The translations under genes were made by a program, and so were the position numbers. The notes beneath the pieces were generated by a model. It was not told the DNA's origin. It did not search any database and was given only the letters and a program-made list of their open reading frames with translations. A stretch of DNA of 64,000 nucleotides. Source: Bedellia somnulentella. Lineage: Eukaryota; Arthropoda; Insecta; Lepidoptera; Bedelliidae. Within the stretch, counting starts at the first letter, position 1. Every line of letters begins with the position of its first letter. The stretch is taken from the NCBI GenBank assembly GCA_963576735.1, contig OY755178.1:13144001-13208000 (forward strand). The letters run 5' to 3'. This document shows positions 1-10,372 of the stretch, piece by piece.

Positions 1-112
1 CGAAGCTCGAGTAGTTTGCCCGGATTGTAGGAAGTTGCGATCGCTTGACTCTGCCTACCCCAGTGGGTACTAGTGGCGTGAGTATATGTGGGTATGTATG
101 CATACAGTGACA
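1..112 (+). mobile_element. RTE-like LINE, 3' end fragment
   Basis: The sequence matches the last ~110 bp of the RTE-like LINE seen more fully at 44674-45025 (minus). It includes the 3' module (CTCTGCCTACCCC, GGGTA, GGCGTGAGTATATG) and ends in a TATG-rich tail. The element is cut by the window edge or 5'-truncated, as is usual for LINEs. No intact coding remains. Confidence 0.7.
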
Positions 113-218
113 AGCTTCACGTTATACACGTAACAAAACATTCTTAAATCTGACAAAATGTCTTATATTGTTCATAAAAATGCCTCGCTTCAGGAATATC
201 GGTATATTGTTATATAGT

Positions 219-467
219 ACATACATACATACTTACATATACTCACGGCTATAAATCTCAAGAAGGGGTAGCCAAAGCTAAGGAATTAGAAATCACTCAG
301 CCACTTTTGGAAATTGGAGGGGGGAAAAGATAATAAAAATAAAGGTTGTCGGTGATGGGTCTCCCAAAAATCCCTTAAAAGCCCCAATATCGTTAGTCGC
401 CTCTTACGTACACCCACCGGAAGAAATGGGGTAGTGCTATTCTAAGCCGACACTACATAACTTATAT
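219..467 (-). mobile_element. SINE-1 copy, near full length
   Basis: A near full-length copy of the ~245-bp repeat called SINE-1 here. In sense orientation it begins TGTAGTGTCGGCTTAGAATA, carries a B-box-like GGTTGGAGACC in intact copies, and ends GCCGTGAGTATATG followed by (TATG)n. Here it reads in reverse, from CATACATAC at the left to CCGACACTACA at the right. The B-box region is partly deleted in this copy. Confidence 0.85.
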
Positions 468-892
468 ATTACATAGTCTTAGTCCTATTATAAGAAATCC
501 TAAAATGTTCTACTATCACAAGATGGCGCTAATCTCGTGAATAATAAACCGATTCCCGAGTACACAGAACTGTCTATATCAACGTGATATCACCTTTGCA
601 CGTGATCTGAATGCAAAATAAGCGGCTTTGGTTAAGCGGTTCGTATTGAAAATGTTATTACGCATAACATGTGTTGCGCGTGAAAGATTATGGATTTGAA
701 TAAAGAGACAGGCGCCTTTCAAATAAATAAGATAGAAAAAATCACTGAAGTTGAAATCATAAGTTAATTGTGTCTGGGAATATTGATAAAAGTATGAATA
801 ATTTTGTTTTATGGATGCCTAATATTCTAATAAGAAAATATAATTTTAGGAGACTTAACTCTTAGGATGCTTACACTTTTTAAAGGTCACTG

Positions 893-955
893 GCATTCAT
901 AGCCGCGCCTTTTTGGTATTTATAGCCGTGCATATAAGTAAGTATGTTTGCGAAA
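893..955 (+). repeat. SINE-1 3' end remnant
   Basis: TTTTTGGTATTTATAGCCGTG followed by a TATAAGTAAGTATG tail matches the last ~55 bp of SINE-1. The rest of the element is missing. Confidence 0.5.
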
Positions 956-1129
956 AATATATGAAAATCTTTGAATTGAAATACTTGCTTTAGATCCCTT
1001 TTTAGTATGGCAACCATGAGTGTTATGTGTGTATGTAGTCTAATATGTCTTTCGATACTAAGGTTACATAAATAAAAGTAGTAGAGCGAGAGAATCGGTT
1101 TCAAACCACACAATCGGATACCAAACATA

Positions 1130-2195
1130 TGATACCGTTGACAAGTCTATGCCACATATGTGAGGAAATTCTAAAATAACATCCTGAATAACTTCCGATC
1201 ATAACGTTTTCGATGAGTGCCTAGTGCCCAAATGTAACTTATATTTAGCTATGGATTATATTTCACATAGTTGGGGAATATGAATCTGTGTTTCAAAACT
1301 AGAAGGTCAAAAATAACTTGAGGATAAATGATATGTTCTTGATAACCTATTTCAGCTAGGCTCTCAGAATGCTCCTCATTACTGGACTATTTTTTTGGTT
1401 TCTCTTAGTTCCAGCTATTGTTGGATGAATATGTGAAAGTTTCATCGTCATAAACTGAAGAGCGACGCTCTTGTCGCTGTAACACTATTCGGTCACTTCT
1501 ATTTAATGCCAGCTCCTTAAATATCTTCTTGTGATAGTTTAGAGTATAGATAACAAAATACATTTAAAGCTAAATAAAATGAAGTGGACCAAGATGTATC
1601 ATAACATAACTGACAAAATAAAAAAAACAGTGTGATACTGAAATTACAATCTATAATTTTATCATTAAATAATCAGGATTCAGTTGTAGTTTAGAAAAAA
1701 AAAGTTAGACGCCTTTTCTATTTCAAGCACTTACAAATATCCTCAATAATATGTAAATAATGAGGGCAAAGATTTTTTTTTAATCCATCGTAAATTTTTG
1801 CTCAAAGTTCTAACATTATAACAAGAATTAGGTTTTCAAGTTATGGTATTACATTTGTCAAAACTAATGAAAACCGAATCAGAATAACAAAGTAGTAAGT
1901 AACATAACAAAAATATCGAAGATCTATACTGTAATGATTGATTAGTATTCGTGATGTGATGTAAGAAAAGATTATATTCACCTTAACATTTCCGATTCTT
2001 ACCACATATGATAGCAGATATATTAATTATATAATGATACATAATTGTGTTTAGCATTATTGTTGCGACAATGCTGGAACAAGGATTTATTGAGTTAATA
2101 ATAATTTCACAATAAATTATATAGCAGGAAAAAACTGAAATCATAATTTGATACTTAATCATATTATAATATTGAGTACTGCACCTTCACTGCTC
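1130..2195. other. No gene recognised; AT-rich
   Basis: AT-rich sequence with only short chance reading frames. I see no repeat family shared with the rest of the window, no splice-bounded coding stretch and no RNA gene. Confidence 0.5.
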
Positions 2196-2196
2196 C

Positions 2197-3490
2197 TTAA
2201 TTATTATTATTATTTACTTTATTTACAAGTTACAATGACTCAAGTGTTAGTAACAGTGGGAAATCTTAACCTAATGTTAGTAGTCATACACAATATGGAC
2301 ACAATTAAAGATAATATAGATAATAGTTATGTACAGCGAATAAATAATATGTACAATTTTCTAAAATAAATGTACACGTTTGGGAGCCTGGAGACTAACG
2401 CAGTGTGATATGTACATTGAGTCTAGCCGACCCCCTATCATGCTGAGGATGCTGTTGGAGCTGGCCCGCACCCTACAGAGCAGCGAGCAGCAGTGTTTCC
2501 GCATCGTCGCGTAGAAACAGTCTACGCGGGCTTCCGCAAACATACCCGAGGCACTGCAGAAACGGGGCAGCCCCATCAGAATCCTGAACGCGTCATTATA
2601 TTGAACACGGAGAGCGCTGTACGATTTCTGGGTATATCTGGCCCACAGGCTGCACGTGTAAAAAGAGGTGCAATAGGCTCGAAACAAAGTAGTTTTAACA
2701 CTAGTTGAGCAACGTACAAACCTGCGCGCCAGCATGTTCGCCCTGATTGCCAGCGCCCTCCGCTCTCGTTCAATATCTTCATCGTCCTTCAGGTCAGGAG
2801 TCAGGACGTGACCGAGGTACCTAAACTTGTCAACACGCTGCAACGGAACTCCATTCATTCTTACGACGGGAATCTCGACCCGCGTCCTGGCTCCTGGCCC
2901 GAACAACATGCACACCGTCTTCTTAGCATTGTACACCAAACCGTGTCAAGCCGCGTATCTCTCACAGATAGACAGGAGTCCTCTAAGACCACCCACTGAT
3001 GCGCTCAGCAGCACCATATCGTCTGCGTAGCTAATGTTGTTGACACAAACTCCGTCAACGTGGCAGCCGAGTCTGGTGCCGCTGAGCTCACCGATGAGGT
3101 CATTCACGTACAGGTTGAAAAGGGTCGAAGAGGTCACTCCGCCCTGTCGAACACCGCACTCCAACCTGTATGGTTCTGAGAGCTCCCCTGCCCATCTAAC
3201 ATTGTTGACTTGGTGGGTATACCAAAACTTTAAGATGGCTATGTGGTGAGACGGTACATTTACTTCCTTCAGCTTATTCCAAAGTTGGTCAAAGGCAACC
3301 AAGTCAAACGCCTTCGAGAGGTCCACAAAACAGGCGTAAACAGATGTCTTGCGCTCCATATAATACGCGATAGTCTGCTTAACACAAAGCACTGCACTTT
3401 CCGTTCCAAGTTTCTGTCTAAAACCAAACTGGTTGTCATGAGGTACTATAAATTTATTTAGCTGAAGATTAAGCAGACTATCGAATACCT
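2197..3490 (-). mobile_element. LINE-E, 5'-truncated copy 1
   Basis: A minus-strand non-LTR retrotransposon. It contains the end of a reverse transcriptase and a C-terminal domain, followed by a 3' UTR with repeated 'ACTAACA' words and an (AAT)n tail near 2197-2216. The same family occurs at 54826-56728, and the two 3' UTRs share these words. The 5' end breaks off near 3490, just upstream of the QFGFR motif, so the endonuclease and the start of the RT are absent. The clade is uncertain: the C-terminal layout resembles elements often filed as RTE- or Proto2-like. Confidence 0.8.
2361..3441 (-). pseudogene. LINE-E reverse transcriptase, partial with in-frame stop
   Basis: The reading runs right to left. 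It starts with the QFGFR motif (around 3430), then motif A as FVDLSKAFD, the ECGVRQGG motif, and the catalytic SYADD box (near 3030). After 'ICERYAA' there is one in-frame TGA at 2946-2948. The same frame then continues with the C-terminal domain (YLGHVLTPDLKDD, RANMLARRFVRC, YTCSLW, GLPRFCSASGM) to a stop at 2361. The LINE-E copy at 55 kb has an uninterrupted residue at the stop position, so this is a point mutation. RT motif A is intact here but deleted in the 55-kb copy. This is a dead copy. Confidence 0.85.
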
Positions 3491-3494
3491 GGAT

Positions 3495-4490
3495 CTGCCA
3501 GGTCTCCCGTTTTGACTTAATACTTGAACTAAAAGCTTATTTCCTAAAAGACATTTAAAACTATCTAATTGAATTTTTTGACTCGTCCATGTCGGTCGAA
3601 CCCCCCCTAGAATATAAAACTGCATTTTTAAGAAGTGAGTGATTAACATTACCTGATTATTTTGTGCATATCTTAAGAGTTCAGTACTGTTTTCTAATAA
3701 ATTTCTAACAAAAATAAGAAAAAACATACCATTTTTCGTATTCAAAGCTCCCTTAAATATTTATTTCATTCAGATTTTTAAATGTATTTCATCTTATCAC
3801 TAAATTTGAACTGTCTTACTGTGATGGTTAATCATCTTTGGTGGCAGACAGACAAACGGAGTTTTAGTAATAGGGTTCTGTTTTTACTTTGGGTGCGGAA
3901 GTACATTATTAATTTGTGGCTTTCTCCTGAGCCCTGACTTCACATGAACAGTGTTATTTTCAAAAAAATATTAAAATTTCTACAGTACACGCTTCAATCT
4001 TCGTTAGAGAAGGATTAGATCCTTGACTGCTCTGCCTGACAGATTAAATCACTTCGCCCCCCTAGCATATTAAGCGTGAATTAACATATCTTATATCTCT
4101 TTTAATCTTTAAGATTTTAAACTTTGAAAGATTGGTGCCAAATAAACCTTTTCTCTTTTTGTTATTAGTCCAGTTATTGAATTTTATAAGTTTTTATTTA
4201 CCATTTTATGATGGCCAATTATATATTTTTTCATACTTCTCTTTAATAGACCAATTACTGAAACATATGACAAATGACTTTGATATGAGTGGAGATCGTT
4301 AAAAATTATAAAATGAGAGAATGTTTTGTGAGCGTATATTTTTCCATTTGTTAATTGAGCAATGTAACAAAATATATACTACAAAAAAACTTTATCTTAT
4401 TTTGTAAACAGTATTGCCTACTTCATTACTATTTGTTTTACCCGCATTAATCAAATGATGGAGTATTTATTAGTTTATATCTGGTTTGCA
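3495..4490. other. No gene; one old repeat remnant
   Basis: Apart from the remnant at 3838-3905 I see only AT-rich sequence without coding signals. Confidence 0.45.
3838..3905 (+). repeat. GGTTCCGTA-type element, 3' end remnant
   Basis: GACAGACAAACGGAGTTTTA, then GTAATAGGGTTCTGTTTTTA and GGGTGCGGAA, match the usual 3' end of the abundant lepidopteran element that finishes in TACGGAACCCTAAAAA (better copy at 22198-23920). The terminal A-run is lost. Confidence 0.5.
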
Positions 4491-4493
4491 ATG

Positions 4494-4830
4494 GAATTTT
4501 ACGAAGTAAGAAGAGAGGAAGGTTTGGGCACATCGAGAGGATGGATGATACTAAAAATGTGGATGGTTATGTTAGTAGAGGACGACCTCAGAGGACACAT
4601 TTGGATCAAATAACGAGTGTGCTAAAAAGGCAGGCGTTCGTAGTAAAAAGATTAAAAGAGCATGTATGAGAAGATTGATTAATGGAAACGGTTTGACTTT
4701 TGACTTTTTTGGTAGCTCCGTCCGTCGCGAGAGGTTTGTCAGGATCGTATAAAGAGGCTATCTAAAGTCTCTGCTTACCCCAGTGGGAACGAATGGCGTG
4801 AGTATATTTAAGTTTGTATCTTTTTAGATC
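4494..4830 (+). mobile_element. RTE-like LINE, C-terminal fragment
   Basis: Translated with frameshifts it gives the RTE C-terminal pattern WAHREDG, RGRPQRT, then the AYPSGNEW-type ending. It finishes with the shared 3' module (CTCTGCTTACCCCAGTGGGA, GGCGTGAGTATAT). It is a relative of 18880-19185 and 44674-45025. It has decayed and carries no open frame. Confidence 0.7.
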
Positions 4831-5303
4831 ATAATAGAATAGAACAAAAATAATATAACCATTTTTGCAGACATACCGTAGTTAATCTACAGAACATTCT
4901 AGAGAGCAGGGAATATTCCACTAAATTCTCAGTCTCAAGCCAGCACACTATTTTAATGACGTACTTATACTACGACTATATTACAGTAAACTCCAGCCTA
5001 TGTTCTCTAGCTTAAACGATCTGTTATATATAATAATTTTATTTATTTTAATTTATTACATTTGAGAGATTCGCATCAGTAAACATTTATTTTCTCGTAA
5101 CTTAACTATTTCAACAAATATACTAAAGCGACGTTCATGAACTTCTTTCAACTTGAAAGATTCTCAAGAGATAAAAGTTTTAATTAAATAGCTTTGCATC
5201 CGAGTTAAAAGACGAAATGAATATTAATATTTGCCAAAAAGAGTTTGTTTACAGCCTATATACAAATTTTGTTGTAGCTGTGTAGTGTCGGCTTAGAATA
5301 GTA

Positions 5304-5553
5304 CATACATACATAATATACTCACGGCTGTAAATCCCAAGAAGGGGTAGCCAGAGCTAAGGAATTAGAAATTCCTCAGCCACTTTTGGAAAGTTGAGTG
5401 GGGAGAAGATGGTAAAATAAAGGTTGTTGGTGATGGGTCTCCAACCGCATCGCCCAAAATTACTTTAAAAACCCCAATACCGTTAGTCGTCTCTTACGTA
5501 CACCCACCGGAAGAAATGGGGTAGTGCTATTCTAAGCCGACACTACACAGTAG
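5304..5553 (-). mobile_element. SINE-1 insertion with empty site in copy 2
   Basis: A full-length SINE-1 in reverse orientation. It is flanked by a 10-bp target duplication, TAGAATAGTA, at 5294-5303 and 5554-5563. Copy 2 has the uninterrupted site near 7971-7980. The target was itself the 5' tip of another SINE-1 (TGTAGTGTCGGCTTAGAATA at 5281-5300). Confidence 0.9.
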
Positions 5554-5725
5554 TAGAATAGTACTAAACCAAATATTCACGCGGGTTTCGTTAGAGGTAA
5601 CTTAGGGGTTTGAGGCATTTGAAATTATTGTGTTAAATGCTGCAAATTCAACTTAAATGTAAAATTATTAAATAATAACAGTTGGTAGAGATATTTAGAG
5701 TTATTTCATCTGGTTATCAAAGATA

Positions 5726-5966
5726 GTAGTGCAGTGTCGGCTTAGAATAACACTACCCCATTTCTTCCGGTGGGTGTACGTAAGAGGTGACTTACGGTAT
5801 TGGGGCTTTGAAGGAATTTTCGGGCGATGTGGTTGGAGACCCATCACCAAAAACCTATATTCACCATCTTTTCCCCACGCAACTTCCAAAAGTGGCTGAG
5901 AAATTTTTGATTTCCTAGCTCTGGTTACCCCTTCAAGGGATTCATAGCCGTGAGTATATTATGTAT
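5726..5966 (+). mobile_element. SINE-1 insertion with empty site in copy 2
   Basis: A full-length SINE-1 in sense orientation, flanked by GTTATCAAAGATA at 5713-5725 and 5967-5979. Copy 2 carries the empty site (GTTATCAAAGAAACATAG) near 8127. The 13-bp duplication and TATG tail indicate LINE-type retroposition. Confidence 0.9.
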
Positions 5967-6027
5967 GTTATCAAAGATACATAGCAACAAAGTTACGCTG
6001 TATAACATGACAAACGTAATACCTATA

Positions 6028-6108
6028 CTTACTTATACGCATGCCATTATTCCCATTGGGGTAGGCAGAGACTATCGATCGCCACTTAGTACGATCCTGA
6101 CAAACACA
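6028..6108 (-). repeat. RTE-like LINE 3' end fragment
   Basis: Reads in reverse as the last ~80 bp of the RTE-like LINE (module with CCCATTGGGGTAGGCAGAG). The same fragment occurs at 8191-8272 in copy 2, so it predates the duplication. Confidence 0.65.
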
Positions 6109-6469
6109 ATATCTATCTGATGTGATTACAAAAAAAAATTCAATCTATTCATTCAAAATTAGGCACATTTGTTTTGTTTTATCTTCCGTTAAGTTCAATT
6201 TCTTGTAAGAATAAAATATTCTAATTTTAGTTGAATTTAAAGAAAAAAAGAAGATTATTTGTAGATGCGTAATAAAACCTTTCCCACATCAATTTCTAAA
6301 TATAACCGAGGATTTGTTGATTCAATATTACCCTTATAGGAATTAAGCCGTAAGTATAGAAGTAATCTGATGGTTTTCTGTTTTTGACATATCAAAAAAA
6401 ACGAACAAATTCTTAAAATAAAACCAATTTAATCAATGTACCTTACTTTAATCTCGGTATCGAGAGATG

Positions 6470-6669
6470 NNNNNNNNNNNNNNNNNNNNNNNNNNNNNNN
6501 NNNNNNNNNNNNNNNNNNNNNNNNNNNNNNNNNNNNNNNNNNNNNNNNNNNNNNNNNNNNNNNNNNNNNNNNNNNNNNNNNNNNNNNNNNNNNNNNNNNN
6601 NNNNNNNNNNNNNNNNNNNNNNNNNNNNNNNNNNNNNNNNNNNNNNNNNNNNNNNNNNNNNNNNNNNNN
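6470..6669. other. Assembly gap, 200 N
   Basis: Exactly 200 unknown bases, a round number typical of a scaffolding join rather than a measured gap. Any reading frame crossing it is meaningless. Confidence 0.98.
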
Positions 6670-7537
6670 CTAGGCAACACGCTCCATACCACCACCCGTA
6701 TCACATTGGTGGAGTAGTGCTACCGCGGGTGCAGGAAGTGCGTGACCTCGGGGTCACTATTAGTGCGGACCTAACTTTTCGTAGTCACATTGTGAACATT
6801 TGTAAGAGCGCATTCAGGACACTTGGCTTCGTGCTGCGCACGGCTAAGGGTTTTACCAACATAGATGCTATAAAATCTCTTTATAATTCTCTAGTGAGAA
6901 GTAAGTTAGAATTTAATGCAGTCATCTGGGCTCCACATGAAACAAAATATTGTCTTATGGTGGAGAAAATTCAAAATAAATTTATAAGATTTTTGTATTT
7001 TAAATTGTATGGTGTTTATCCGTACTACCCGTTGATGTACCCTACTCTGTTCATATTGGGTATGGTGGGGTATGTCAAATTGGAGGTCAGAAGAAATCTC
7101 ACTCTAATGGTTTATCTATTTAAAATTCTAAGAGGAATTATTTTTAATCCCACTATACTTACTGTATTGAGCGTTGAGGTTCCAAATACTACGTTGCGAC
7201 GACGGCGTGCTCGGCTTCTCCTAGTGCCGTTGTCTCGGACAAATCTTTTGCGAGAAAACTCATTAACGCGGGCTATAGCCGCATTGAACCAAGTCGATGA
7301 GGAGATCGATATTCTCCACTGTTCACTGACTGACTTCACAAAAACAGCACTACGCTATTTATGTTATGATGTTGATAGTTATACTTGTAGATAATAAGGA
7401 AAGTAGAAATTCAAAAAACTAGGAATGTATTATGTAATTAGGAAATAAAATATGTGAGAAATAATCGTATTAGGCCATGTCTGTAAAGATTATTTCTATG
7501 TAAATAAATAAATAAATAAAATAAATAAATAAATAAA
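6670..7537 (+). mobile_element. LINE-C, 3' part, truncated by gap
   Basis: The C-terminal part and 3' UTR of a jockey/CR1-type LINE ending in a (TAAA)n tail at about 7501-7537. The tail abuts copy 2 of the duplicated segment at ATTTTTGAAGACATAC. The 5' side is lost in the gap. Confidence 0.8.
6672..7394 (+). CDS. LINE-C reverse transcriptase C-terminus, partial
   Basis: The frame is open from the gap edge through VLPRVQEVRDLGVTI (the conserved DLGV segment after the RT palm), SLYNSLVRSKLEFNAVIWAP, the IQNKFIRFLY segment and an Arg-rich stretch (TTLRRRRARLL), to a stop at 7392-7394. No stop codon interrupts the visible ~240 codons, so this may be a young copy. The palm motifs (YADD) would lie in or beyond the gap. 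The family is non-LTR retrotransposon, probably the jockey/CR1 group. It is not a host gene. Confidence 0.8.
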   Translation, partial: RQHAPYHHPYHIGGVVLPRVQEVRDLGVTISADLTFRSHIVNICKSAFRTLGFVLRTAKGFTNIDAIKSLYNSLVRSKLEFNAVIWAPHETKYCLMVEKIQNKFIRFLYFKLYGVYPYYPLMYPTLFILGMVGYVKLEVRRNLTLMVYLFKILRGIIFNPTILTVLSVEVPNTTLRRRRARLLLVPLSRTNLLRENSLTRAIAALNQVDEEIDILHCSLTDFTKTALRYLCYDVDSYTCR

Positions 7538-8190
7538 TTTTTGAAGACATACCGTAGTTTATCTACAGAACATTCTAGAGAGCAGGGAATATTCCACTAA
7601 ATTCTCAGTCTCAAGCCAGCACACTATTTTAATGACGTACTTATACTACGACTATATTACAGTAAACTTCAGCTTATGTTCTCTAGCTTAAACGATCTGT
7701 TATATATAATAATTTTATTTATTTTAATTTATTACATTTGAGAGATTCGCATCAGTAAACATTTATTTTCTCGTAACTTAACTACTTCAACAGATATACT
7801 AAAGCGACGTTCATGAACTTCAATGCTTGAAAGATTCTCAAGAGATAAAAGTTTTAATTAAATAGCTTTGCATCCGAGTTAAAAGACGTAATGAATATTA
7901 ATATTTGCCAAAAAGAGTTTGTTTACAGCCTATATACAAATTTTGTTATAGCTGTGTAGTGTCGGCTTAGAATAGTACTAAACCAAATATTAGCGCGGGT
8001 TTCGTTAGGTTAACTTAGGGGTTTGAGGCTTTTGAAATTATTATGTTAAATGCTGCAAATTCAACTTAAATGTAAAATTATTAAATAATAACAGTTGGTA
8101 CAGAGATATTTAAAGTTATTTCATCTGGTTATCAAAGAAACATAGCAACAAAGTTACGCTGTATAACATGACAAAATACGTAATACCTAT

Positions 8191-8272
8191 ACTTACTTAT
8201 ACGCATGCCATTATTCCCATTGGGGTAGGCAGAGACTATCGATCGCCACTTAGTACGATCCTGACAAACACA
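8191..8272 (-). repeat. RTE-like LINE 3' end fragment
   Basis: The copy-2 counterpart of the fragment at 6028-6108. Translated in reverse it still reads the RTE C-terminal word SIVSAYPNGNNG. Confidence 0.65.
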
Positions 8273-8514
8273 ATATCTATCTGATGTGATTACAAAAGAA
8301 AATTCAATCCATTCATCCAAAATTAGGCACATTTGTTTTGTTTCATCTTCCGTTAAGTTCAATGTCTTGTAAGTACAAAATATTCAAATTTTAGTTGAAA
8401 TTAAAGAAAGAAAGAAGATAATTTGTAGATGCGTAAGAAAACCTTTCCCACATCAATTTATAAATATAACCGAGGATTTGTTGATTCAATATTACCCTTA
8501 TAGGAATTAAAGAA

Positions 8515-9802
8515 AAGAAAAGAAAAGAAAAGAATGTTTTTATTTAGCACACATATACAGAATTCATACAATAATTTAAAGAAATGGTTTCGCTAAATTG
8601 GGCCCACAATCAGTAATTTCTGATTTGTGTATAAGTATACACAAAATCAGAACTGGTTTTCATTATGAGCCCTACATGGTGATGACAGTACGTCAGCATC
8701 TATTTATATAAACTTGGAAAATTAAAAACAAGTTAGAGCAACCAAACAAACAAACATATTTTCACTTATTATTGAGTCAATAATTATCAAAATTTTGAAT
8801 AAAAAATAAAAAACCCTACTAAGATTTAGGTCAGATAAATCCATTAACTATAATATATTATATATATGTAATATATATAATTTCGAAAATTAAAATAAGT
8901 ATGAGTAAATAGTCAATAAATAATGTAATAATTATATAAATTGTACATACATACCATATATATATATAAATAACACTATTATATGCAATACTCGACTACA
9001 AGTTTTGGCCGCCATTTAATTGTATGTTTAATAAATATTGCTTTAGTTTAAGTTTAAACCTGTTAACGCTCATTATACTTCTTAGTGGTGGAGGGATGTT
9101 GTTCCAGCATTTTGTGGCGGCGTACTTAAAACTTCCACGAAATGCAGAACTGCGATGTCGGGGAACTTCCAGGACATTAGACGCAGCTCGCGTGTGGTAT
9201 TTATTACTTTCACCAAGCCATTTTAGTTTGCGGTGTAGGTAACTTGGTTCCCCAACCTTCACCAGTCCAAACAGCAGCGTAGCCAAGTGCAGCCTTCGAC
9301 GTGAGTCCATTTTTAATAGTCTGCTCTTGTTCAAGAATGGCGTGACGTGTGATCTAGGGGGAATATTAAAACAGAAACGCGCACACGCATTTTGCACTCT
9401 CTGCAACTGTTTTGAAGAGGTGGAAAGGAGTCTAGGACCAGTAACGGCATCACCATAATTTAATTTTGACAAAATTAATGACTCACACAAACTAATCCGG
9501 AGTTCCTCGCTAAGAAATTCACGTATTTTGTATAAAATTTTCAATCTGTAAAAACAATTAGTAACTAGTTGTAAGACATGTTTTTCAAACCTAAGGTTGC
9601 AATCCATTAAAATACCCAGATTACGAGCCTCATAAACACGTTCTACCAAGCTGTCATTAATTTTAACTTGCGGATCATATGATGAAATTATACGGATCTG
9701 CTCTTTACTTCCCAACACTAAGAATTTAGATTTTTTGGGATTAAGTACGAGCGTATTGTCTTCACACCAGTTAACGATTCTAGCTAAGTCAGTGTTAATA
9801 AG
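8515..9802 (-). mobile_element. LINE-B2, 5'-truncated, polymorphic between copies
   Basis: A minus-strand jockey/CR1-like LINE. Its tail is (TTTTC)n, seen as AAAAG repeats at 8515-8534 on the plus strand. The 5' end is truncated at about 9802. Copy 1 of the duplicated segment has the uninterrupted site GGAATTAAGCCGTAAG at about 6338-6353. Around the insertion only a short (A)TTAA is duplicated. Confidence 0.85.
8996..9790 (-). CDS. LINE-B2 RT C-terminal region, 5'-truncated
   Basis: Reading right to left from about 9790: WCEDNTLVLNPKKSKFLVLG (end of the RT palm), RNLGILMDCNLRFEKH, NCFYRLKILYKIREFL, SKLNYGDAVTGPRLL, RVQNACARFCF, and WNNIPPPLR, with the stop at 8996-8998. The frame is open throughout. 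The region is C-terminal to the YADD box, so the endonuclease and catalytic palm are absent and it cannot be autonomous. It is closely related to LINE-B1 at 12014-14560, and the FYRLKI-LYKIR junction is where a Helitron interrupts that copy. Confidence 0.85.
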   Translation of the reverse strand, partial: DLARIVNWCEDNTLVLNPKKSKFLVLGSKEQIRIISSYDPQVKINDSLVERVYEARNLGILMDCNLRFEKHVLQLVTNCFYRLKILYKIREFLSEELRISLCESLILSKLNYGDAVTGPRLLSTSSKQLQRVQNACARFCFNIPPRSHVTPFLNKSRLLKMDSRRRLHLATLLFGLVKVGEPSYLHRKLKWLGESNKYHTRAASNVLEVPRHRSSAFRGSFKYAATKCWNNIPPPLRSIMSVNRFKLKLKQYLLNIQLNGGQNL

Positions 9803-9927
9803 TTAAGCCGTAAGTATAAAAGTATGTTGATGGTTTTCTGTTTATGACATATAAAAAAAAACGAATAATTTAATCAATGTACCTTGCTATAATATCAGTA
9901 TCGACAGATGTAAGGAAAACTGAAATA

Positions 9928-10130
9928 AATTACTATAAAATAATTATTATGTGCCCTGCAAAATGGCAATGCAGCCAGACTACTTAGAATATTTTTTACA
10001 TTGTATTGTTTTTTTTGTATATCTCTACATTAAATAATATAAACTTCTTAAACATCAAACTTTAGGTTCTATATTTTAATTGTTATTGACGCACTAACCT
10101 AATAGTAAACTAAATATAATTTAACATATA
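9928..10130. other. No feature recognised
   Basis: AT-rich spacer between the duplicated segment and the next SINE-1. I see no coding or repeat signal. Confidence 0.4.
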
Positions 10131-10372
10131 CTCATACATATACTCACAGCTATATTTCCCTAGAAGGGGTAGCCAGAGCTAAGGAATTATAAATTCCTCA
10201 GCCACTTTTGGAAGTTTTGTGGGGAAAAGATGGTAAAAATAAAGGTTTTTGGTGATGGGTCTCCAACCACATCGCCCAAAAATCCAATAAAAAGCCCCAA
10301 TACCCTTAATCGCCTCTTACGACACCCGCGGATAGAAAGGGGTAGCGACATTCTAAGCCGGCACTACACGGC
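10131..10372 (-). mobile_element. SINE-1 copy
   Basis: A full-length reverse copy from CATATACTCACAGCTATA to GCCGGCACTACACGGC. It has a few differences from other copies (ACACCCGCGGATAGAAAGGG in the 5' part). The tail is short. Confidence 0.85.

Larger units (their letters stand above)
4863..6469. repeat. Duplicated segment, copy 1 (left of gap)
   Basis: This segment is collinear with 7541-9927. Both start at TTTTTG(C/A)AGACATACCGTAG and run through the same unique sequence. Copy 1 has SINE-1 insertions at 5304-5553 and 5726-5966 that copy 2 lacks, and lacks the LINE present in copy 2 at 8515-9802. It stops at the N gap. Read by eye, the shared parts differ by only a few percent at the left and more at the right end. 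Confidence 0.85.
7541..9927. repeat. Duplicated segment, copy 2 (right of gap)
   Basis: Counterpart of 4863-6469. After 8514 it is interrupted by a LINE (8515-9802) and then resumes at GCCGTAAGTATAAAAG, matching copy 1 at 6344 onward as far as the gap. It may be a true tandem duplication or the second haplotype placed beside the first. Confidence 0.8.

Noticed and set aside
2493..3461. Plus-strand frames over LINE-E
   Set aside because: Shadows of the minus-strand reverse transcriptase.
6429..6717. Reading frames of unknown residues
   Set aside because: They span the 200-N gap and carry no information.
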